The notes beneath the pieces were generated by a model. That model was not told the origin of the DNA and made no database searches. It worked only from the letters and a program-made list of their open reading frames with translations. This document shows, piece after piece, positions 5,549 through 10,399 of a DNA stretch of 10,399 nucleotides; within the stretch, counting starts at the first letter, position 1; each line of letters starts with the position of its first letter. The DNA is from Verrucomicrobiota bacterium. GTDB lineage: Bacteria > Verrucomicrobiota > Verrucomicrobiia > Opitutales > Opitutaceae. The DNA is taken from assembly GCA_023457035.1 (NCBI GenBank), contig JAEWNN010000131.1, positions 1 through 10,399 on the forward strand. Reading direction: 5' to 3'. Both the position numbers and the translations under genes were made by a program.

Positions 5549-7132
5549 TCAGGCCTCGAAGAGGCACTGGCCGGTCATCTCCGGCGGCTGGGGAAGTCCC
5601 ATAAGTTTGAGCACGGTCGGGGCGATGTCGGCCAGGCGGCCGCCCGCGCGCATCGGGGTCTTCGTGGAGAAGCCTTCGCCCACCACGTACACCTCGACGA
5701 GGTTGAGCGTGTGCGCGGTGTGCGGACTGTCGATCGCCGGATCCCAGAGCTGCTCGGCGTTGCCGTGGTCGGCGCAGACCACGGCCTTGCCGCCCATCTT
5801 CAGCACCGCCTCGACGAGCACGCCCACGCCCAGGTCGGTCGCCTCGCAGGCGCGGACCGCCGCCGGCACCGAGCCGGTGTGGCCGACCATGTCGGGGTTG
5901 GCGTAGTTGATGACGACTAGGTCGTACTTGCCGGAGGTGATGGCGTCGCGCGCGATCACGGTGACGCTCGCCGCCGACATGTCGGGGGCGAGGTCATACG
6001 TGGCGACCTTCGGGCTGGCGGCCAGGCCGCGCTCCTCGCCGGGGAACGGCTCCTCGCGGTAGTCGTTGAAGAAGAAGGTCACGTGCGGGAACTTCTCCGT
6101 CTCGGCCGAACGGAACTGCGTCTTGCCGTTCTTGCTCACCCACTCGCCGAGGATGTTCTTCATCTTGGCGGGCTTCTTGAGGATGGCCTCGATCGGCAGG
6201 CCCTTCTGGTACTCGGTGAGGCCGGCGAAGAACAGATCGAGCTTCTTGCCGCGCTCGAACTCCTTGAAGTCGTCCTGCGCGAACGCGCGGGCGATCTCGC
6301 GCGGGCGGTCGCCGCGGAAGTTGAAGAAGATCACCGCGTCGCCATCGGCGATCGTGGCGACCGGCTTGCCGTCGGCGCCGACGATCCAGGTCGGGGAGAC
6401 GAACTCGTCACCCTGCTGGGTCTCGCTGAGCGGCTTGTCATAGTAGGCCTGCACGGCCTCGACGGCGCTCTTCGCGGTGGCGTCGGCCTTCTGTCCGGTG
6501 AGGAGGTAGTAGGCCTTGCTCACGCGCTCCCAGCGGTTGTCGCGATCCATCGCCCAGAAGCGTCCGCAAACGCTGGCGACCTGGCCCACGCCGATCTCCT
6601 TCAGCTTGCCGTCGAGCTGCTTCATGAAGTCCAGACCGCTCTTCGGCGGCGTGTCGCGGCCGTCCATGAGGGCATGGATGAATACGTTCTGGGTCTGGCC
6701 GGCCTTCTTCGCGAGGCCGAGGAAGCCGTAGAGGTGCTCGAGCAGCGCGTGCACACCCGCGTCGGAGCACAGGCCCATGAAGTGCAACTTGGAGCCGCGC
6801 TCCTTCACGCGCTTGAGCGCGGCGTGCCAGACGGCGTTGTTCTCGATCTCGCCGTCGGAGAGCGCCTTGGTGATGCGCACGATCTCCTGGTCGACGATGC
6901 GGCCGGCACCGATGTTCTGGTGGCCGACCTCGCTGTTGCCCATCACGCCCACCGGCACCCCGACATCGAGCCCGCTGGCGGCCACGAGCGACTTCGGGTA
7001 GTTGGCCTCGAGCCAGTCCGCGCACGGGGTGCGGGCGAGCTTCACGGCGTTGTACTTGTCCTGCTCGGCGTGGGGATTGAACCCCCAGCCATCGCGGATC
7101 ACGAGAAGAACGGGCTTACGGTTGCTGGACAT
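5549..7132 (-). CDS. gpmI: 2,3-bisphosphoglycerate-independent phosphoglycerate mutase
   Basis: GpmI interconverts 3- and 2-phosphoglycerate in glycolysis and gluconeogenesis. It is a cytosolic, Mn-dependent enzyme that works through a phosphoserine. The 527-aa protein has every expected site. D14 is in RDGWG, and the catalytic Ser67 is in MGNSEVGH at 64-71. H128 is in CSDAGVH, DGRD lies at 157-160, and RFWAMDRD at 191-198. R273 and R276 are in NFRGDR, K347 is in EKFPH, and D414 and H418 are in NPDMVGH. D455-H456 lie in ADHGN and H474 in HTAHT. The length is close to the family's 510-550. The start ATG has a pyrimidine-rich leader and no Shine-Dalgarno sequence. It is bounded by terminators on both sides and is likely monocistronic. 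A small variation is NFRGDRPRE, where other members usually have NFRPDRAR or NFRADRAR. Confidence 0.98.
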   Translation of the reverse strand: MSSNRKPVLLVIRDGWGFNPHAEQDKYNAVKLARTPCADWLEANYPKSLVAASGLDVGVPVGVMGNSEVGHQNIGAGRIVDQEIVRITKALSDGEIENNAVWHAALKRVKERGSKLHFMGLCSDAGVHALLEHLYGFLGLAKKAGQTQNVFIHALMDGRDTPPKSGLDFMKQLDGKLKEIGVGQVASVCGRFWAMDRDNRWERVSKAYYLLTGQKADATAKSAVEAVQAYYDKPLSETQQGDEFVSPTWIVGADGKPVATIADGDAVIFFNFRGDRPREIARAFAQDDFKEFERGKKLDLFFAGLTEYQKGLPIEAILKKPAKMKNILGEWVSKNGKTQFRSAETEKFPHVTFFFNDYREEPFPGEERGLAASPKVATYDLAPDMSAASVTVIARDAITSGKYDLVVINYANPDMVGHTGSVPAAVRACEATDLGVGVLVEAVLKMGGKAVVCADHGNAEQLWDPAIDSPHTAHTLNLVEVYVVGEGFSTKTPMRAGGRLADIAPTVLKLMGLPQPPEMTGQCLFEA

Positions 7133-7196
7133 AGGCGTGGTGGATGAAAGGCTTTGGGCGAAACCCGGTCAGCAAACGGGCGCGGGGTGGCGGAGG

Positions 7197-7256
7197 AAAC
7201 AAAAAACCGCGCCGCCGCATGCGGCCCGCCCCCCGTCTCCGCCGCGGCGGCGGCGC
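7197..7256 (-). terminator. Rho-independent terminator of the motor-ATPase operon
   Basis: On the - strand, GCGCCGCCGC (7256-7247) pairs with GCGGCGGCGC (7218-7209) over 10 bp around a GC-rich loop that can fold further. The loop side includes the palindrome CCGCATGCGG. GG and then TTTTTTGTTT (7206 down to 7197) follow. It lies just after the stop codon at 7266-7268. The exact fold is uncertain because several GC pairings compete, but the T-run makes termination likely. Confidence 0.75.
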
Positions 7257-7265
7257 CAGCCGCGA

Positions 7266-8948
7266 TCACGTGTACCGGAGGACCTCCTCGCAGGTCGTGA
7301 CGCCGCCGGAGAGCGCCGCGAGCCCGGCGGACCGCAACGGCTGCATCCCCCGGGCCAGAGCCAGATCCCGGATCTCCTGCGTGCCGCACCCGCGCGCGAT
7401 GCGTTCCCGCATCGTCTCGTCGACATGCAGCAGCTCGAACAGGCCAGTCCGCCCCCGATAGCCCGTGCCCTCGCAGGCCGGACAACCCGCCCCGATGAAG
7501 AAACGTCCGCTCCCTCCCGCGCCGGGCCCGAGCCGCTCCAGCACCTCCGCGGCGGGCGCCTGCTCGCACCGGCACTCGGGGCAGACGCAGCGCACCAACC
7601 GCTGCGCCAGCACCACCTCGAGACTCGCCGCGACCAGGTACGGCTCCACGCCGAGGTCGACGAGCCGCGTCACCGCGCCGGCCGCGTCGTTGGTGTGCAG
7701 CGTGGTCAACACCAGATGGCCCGTGAGCGCCGCCTGGATCGCCACATGCGCCGTATCGAGATCCCGGATCTCACCGACCATCACCACGTCGGGATCCTGC
7801 CGCAGGAAGGCGCGGAGCGCCGAGGTGAACGTGAGTCCGGCCGCGGGGTTGACGGCGACCTGCATCACGCCGTCGAGCTCGTACTCAACCGGGTCCTCGA
7901 TGGTGAGGAGCTTCGCGCCGCCGGCGTTGATCTCGCGCAGGCTGGCGTAGAGGGTCGTCGTCTTGCCGGAGCCCGTCGGCCCCGTGACCACGACGATCCC
8001 GCTTGGGCGCCGGATCGCGGCGCGCAACTCGGTGAGCACCGCGCCGGGCAAGGCGAGGCTGTCGAGCGACGCTCCGGTGCACCGCGTGCCATCGAGCACG
8101 CGCAGGACGACACTCTCGCCGAACTGGGTGGGAAGCGTCGAGACGCGCAGGTCGACCGCGCGATCTCCCGAGACCCGCTGGATCCGGCCGTCCTGCGGCA
8201 CGCGTCGCTCCGCGATGTCGAGATTCGCGAGGACCTTGAGGCGCGAGGTCACCGCCGCGCCCCACTCCGGTGGCGGTGGCGGCCACTCGCGCAGCGCGCC
8301 ATCGATCCGGCAGCGCACCCGACAGCTCCGCTCAAATGGTTCGAAATGCAGGTCCGAGGCCTGCGCCCGCACGGCGTCCGTCAGCAGAGCGTCGACGTAG
8401 CGCACCACCGGCGCCGCAGATGCCTGGAGCGCGAGCGCCTCCGCTCCGCCGGGGAGGGGGTCCCCGGGCGTCGAGGGGCCCGCCGCCGGGGCAACCGCCG
8501 ACGCATCGTCGCCCCCGGCATAGTGCTCGCGCAGGAGCGCGGCCACGACCAGCGGGTCCGCCACGCTCAGCCGCACGCGGCGGTTGAGGGCAAACTCCAG
8601 CTCCGCCGCGTCCACCCCGGCAAACGGGTCGAGCAGCAGCAGCTCGAGCACGCCGTCCGCCTCGCGCCACGGCACCACCTGGTGCGTCCGCGCGGCGGCG
8701 GCCGGCAACAGCGTCGCCACCTCCGGGGCCAACCGCTGCGGGGGCGCATCGACAAACTCATGACCCAGCTCCTCGGCCACGATCGCGAGCAGCTGCGCCC
8801 GCGGCAGAAATTCGCTGTCGGCGAGGTGGGTCGCCAACGACCGGCCGGCGGCCGCGGCCTCCGCGGCCAGCGCCTGCAGGCGCGCCTCGTTCACCAGTCC
8901 CCGGCGGCAGAGCAGTTCGCCGATCTCGCGACTGCGCTGGGCAAACAT
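7266..8948 (-). CDS. GspE/PilB-family assembly ATPase, complete (560 aa)
   Basis: This hexameric cytoplasmic ATPase should power assembly of a type IV pilus or type II secretion pseudopilus. An N-terminal GspE/MshE-type domain covers about residues 1-143. A low-complexity Ala/Gly/Pro linker at about 145-178 leads to the N2 domain, with ASDLHFEPF at 197-205, and then the motor. In the motor, Walker A is GPTGSGKT at 323-330, the Asp box is TIEDPVEYELDG at 349-360, Walker B with catalytic E393 is in DPDVVMVGEIRD at 385-396, and the His box is GHLVLTTLHTN at 410-420. The zinc element of assembly ATPases is present (C456/C459 and C489/C492), with extra Cys at 454 and 461. A run of five Pro lies at 223-227. 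The start is the ATG at 8948, 34 nt after pilT. GspE versus PilB cannot be settled from this alone. Confidence 0.92.
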   Translation of the reverse strand: MFAQRSREIGELLCRRGLVNEARLQALAAEAAAAGRSLATHLADSEFLPRAQLLAIVAEELGHEFVDAPPQRLAPEVATLLPAAAARTHQVVPWREADGVLELLLLDPFAGVDAAELEFALNRRVRLSVADPLVVAALLREHYAGGDDASAVAPAAGPSTPGDPLPGGAEALALQASAAPVVRYVDALLTDAVRAQASDLHFEPFERSCRVRCRIDGALREWPPPPPEWGAAVTSRLKVLANLDIAERRVPQDGRIQRVSGDRAVDLRVSTLPTQFGESVVLRVLDGTRCTGASLDSLALPGAVLTELRAAIRRPSGIVVVTGPTGSGKTTTLYASLREINAGGAKLLTIEDPVEYELDGVMQVAVNPAAGLTFTSALRAFLRQDPDVVMVGEIRDLDTAHVAIQAALTGHLVLTTLHTNDAAGAVTRLVDLGVEPYLVAASLEVVLAQRLVRCVCPECRCEQAPAAEVLERLGPGAGGSGRFFIGAGCPACEGTGYRGRTGLFELLHVDETMRERIARGCGTQEIRDLALARGMQPLRSAGLAALSGGVTTCEEVLRYT

Positions 8949-8982
8949 GGCGGGGTTCCGGGGCGGCTCGGCCGCGCGGTGG

Positions 8983-10065
8983 TCAGACGTCGCGCAACCG
9001 CATGCCCATGCCGAGGAGACGCTCGCGCATCGCGTTCGGCTCCTGCGCCCGCTCGACCGCCTCGTCCGGCGAGATGATGTCGCGGTTGACCATGCTGAGC
9101 AGGTGCGCATCGAGCGTGATCATGCCGAGGCTGGCGCCGGTCTGGATGTCGGAGGTGATGCGGAAGGTCTTGTTCTCGCGGATGAGCGATTGGATCGAGG
9201 TCGTGGAGACCATCAGCTCGAAGCCGGCGATGCGGCCGCCGCCGTTCTTCTTGCAGAGCACCTGCGAGATCACGGCCACCAGCGACGAGGCGAGCTGGGT
9301 GCGGATCATCTCCTTCATGTTGGACGGGAAGGCGTCGACGATGCGGTCGATGGTCTTGGCCGCGCCGTTGGTGTGCAGGGTGGCGAAGACGAGGTGGCCG
9401 GTTTCGGCCGCCGTGATCGCCGCCTCGATCGTCTCGAGATCGCGCATTTCACCGACGAGGATGTAGTCGGGGTCCATGCGGAGCGCGCGGCGGATGGCCT
9501 CGGCGAAGTTCGGCACGTCGACGCCGATCTCACGCTGGGCGACCACGCAGCGCTTGTGCTCGTGGTAGTATTCGATCGGATCCTCGATCGTGATGATGTG
9601 CCCCTCGCGGTTCTCGTTGATGTAGTTGATCATCGAGGCCAGCGTGGTCGACTTGCCCGAGCCGGTCGGGCCGGTGACGAGGATGAGGCCGCGCGGGCGG
9701 TAGAGCAGCTCCTTCACCTTGTCGGGCAGGCCGATCTCGCGCAGGCCGAACATGCGGTTCGGGATCTGGCGGAGCACCATGCCGATCGAGCCCTTGCTCT
9801 TGAAGACCGCCACGCGGAAGCGCGCCTTGTCGAGATACGCGAAGCCGAAGTCGGCGCCGCCGTTGAGCTTCAGGCCCTGCTGGTGGTGGTCGGGCGTGAT
9901 CGAGAGCATCAGCTGCTCGGTGTCGTACGGGGTGAGCGGCGCGCCCTCGATCGGCGTCATCGTTCCACTGATGCGCAGGGTCGGCGGCTGGCCGACATGG
10001 ATGTGGAGGTCGGAGGCGTTCTCCTCGCAGACCAGCTCCAACAGATCGTTCATCTCGTAGCTCAT
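8983..10065 (-). CDS. pilT: PilT-type twitching-motility/retraction ATPase
   Basis: PilT is the hexameric ATPase that depolymerises type IV pili for twitching and DNA uptake. The 360-aa protein has the standard length and order. An N-terminal PAS-like domain carries ASDLHIHVG at 17-25. Walker A is GPTGSGKST at 132-140, the Asp box is TIEDPIEYYH at 159-168, and Walker B with E206 is in MDPDYILVGEMRD at 197-209. The His box is TGHLVFATLHTNGAA at 222-236. It lacks the assembly-ATPase zinc cysteines, as expected. The PilT-specific AIRNLIRE motif appears as SIQSLIRE at 290-297, so the LIRE core is kept and the first half differs. It lies 29 nt after the upstream PilB/GspE gene. The ATG at 10065 is used; an ATG four codons later (10053) is a possible alternative. 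The leader is pyrimidine-rich without a Shine-Dalgarno sequence. Confidence 0.95.
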   Translation of the reverse strand: MSYEMNDLLELVCEENASDLHIHVGQPPTLRISGTMTPIEGAPLTPYDTEQLMLSITPDHHQQGLKLNGGADFGFAYLDKARFRVAVFKSKGSIGMVLRQIPNRMFGLREIGLPDKVKELLYRPRGLILVTGPTGSGKSTTLASMINYINENREGHIITIEDPIEYYHEHKRCVVAQREIGVDVPNFAEAIRRALRMDPDYILVGEMRDLETIEAAITAAETGHLVFATLHTNGAAKTIDRIVDAFPSNMKEMIRTQLASSLVAVISQVLCKKNGGGRIAGFELMVSTTSIQSLIRENKTFRITSDIQTGASLGMITLDAHLLSMVNRDIISPDEAVERAQEPNAMRERLLGMGMRLRDV

Positions 10066-10094
10066 GGCGGGGAAAGGCGATTGGGGCGCGGACG

Positions 10095-10399
10095 TCAGCA
10101 GGAATCACCGACGGTGTGGGCCAGAATCTCGCCGATCGAGGTCCAACCGGCGAGCGTTTTACGCAGGCCGTCTTCACGCAAGGTGCGCATTCCAAGGCGG
10201 CGCGCCGAGGCCCGCAATTGTGCGGCGGTAACGTTGTCGTAAATCATTCGGCGGAGCTCCTCGCCGGTCGGCAGGATCTCGTAGAGGCCCACACGGCCGC
10301 GGTACCCGCTGCCGAGGCATTCCGGGCAGCCGAGGCCGCGGCGCCACTCGGCGCCGGGAAGCGGCCCGGCCGCCGCGCCGAGGGCCAGCAGCTCCAGCG
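10095..10399 (-). CDS. PilB/GspE-family assembly ATPase, C-terminal part (cut by window edge)
   Basis: The last 100 residues of an assembly ATPase are visible; the start lies beyond the window. The zinc-element half CPEC (24-27 of the visible part) is followed by GSGYRGRVGLYEI, then the C-terminal signature MRTLREDGLRKTLAGWTS and EILAHT. This pattern is diagnostic of PilB/GspE proteins. It is closer to typical PilB (TLREDGL) than the 560-aa ATPase downstream, so it may be the pilus extension motor. The nucleotide-binding motifs are outside the window. It is the first visible gene of the pilB-pilT-gspE row. Confidence 0.9.
   Translation of the reverse strand, partial: LELLALGAAAGPLPGAEWRRGLGCPECLGSGYRGRVGLYEILPTGEELRRMIYDNVTAAQLRASARRLGMRTLREDGLRKTLAGWTSIGEILAHTVGDSC

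Noticed and set aside
6083..7147. 354-aa + strand ORF opposite gpmI
   Set aside because: It is a Leu/Val/Glu/His-rich antisense mirror of a complete, highly conserved enzyme gene.
7758..7772. Perfect dyad GAGATCC-C-GGATCTC, with a near copy at 7363-7375
   Set aside because: Both sites encode the same peptide EIRDL in the ATPase with the same codons, so the symmetry follows from the protein sequence.
1..10399. CRISPR array, tRNA or rRNA gene, transposase, phage genes, toxin-antitoxin or defence system
   Set aside because: Nothing on either strand supports any of these. There is no repeat-spacer pattern, no cloverleaf was noticed, and every confident gene belongs to a housekeeping, transport or pilus family or is unrecognised.

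Overview
This is a GC-rich bacterial window with nine genes: eight complete and one cut off by the right edge. Two genes read on the + strand at the left, and seven read on the - strand across the rest. I infer a Verrucomicrobiota-type organism, perhaps Opitutaceae. The grounds are the base composition, a 'CACGGAT/ATCCGTG' intergenic dyad repeat of a kind I associate with those genomes, and the gene mix. No rRNA or other marker here proves it. The - strand starts mostly lack Shine-Dalgarno sequences and follow pyrimidine-rich leaders instead.

Layout. 1-217: a leader with no recognisable gene, holding a 46-bp loopless palindrome and two smaller dyads. 218-1912 (+): a fused two-domain ABC permease of the ferric-iron (FbpB-like) type, with no ATPase or binding protein beside it. 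1913-2303: a noncoding stretch carrying the dyad repeat. 2304-3164 (+): an EamA/DMT-family membrane exporter. 3161-3175: a small palindrome holding the stop codons of the two convergent genes. 4867 down to 3172 (-): a likely three-gene unit of dCMP deaminase, YqgE/AlgH-family protein and an acidic 163-aa protein of unknown function. 5428-5003 (-): a small secreted protein, possibly made from a leaderless mRNA, ended by a textbook terminator. 7132-5549 (-): gpmI, the cofactor-independent phosphoglycerate mutase, with its own terminator. 10399-7266 (-): a motor-ATPase operon with the C-terminal end of a PilB/GspE ATPase, then PilT, then a complete second GspE/PilB ATPase, closed by a terminator.

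How the genes work together. The pilB/pilT/gspE row supplies the extension and retraction motors for type IV pili, and possibly the motor of a related type II secretion-like machine. The gaps of 29 and 34 nt imply co-transcription. gpmI is a housekeeping glycolysis gene between two strong terminators. The dCMP deaminase supplies dUMP for dTTP synthesis; its link to YqgE and the 163-aa protein is positional only. The two + strand transporters are separated by the repeat and are probably independent units.

I did not find a phage, transposase, CRISPR array, toxin-antitoxin pair or defence island. The best leads are the long palindrome at 52-97, the two assembly-type ATPases flanking a retraction ATPase, the altered AIRNLIRE-type motif in PilT, and the leader structures.
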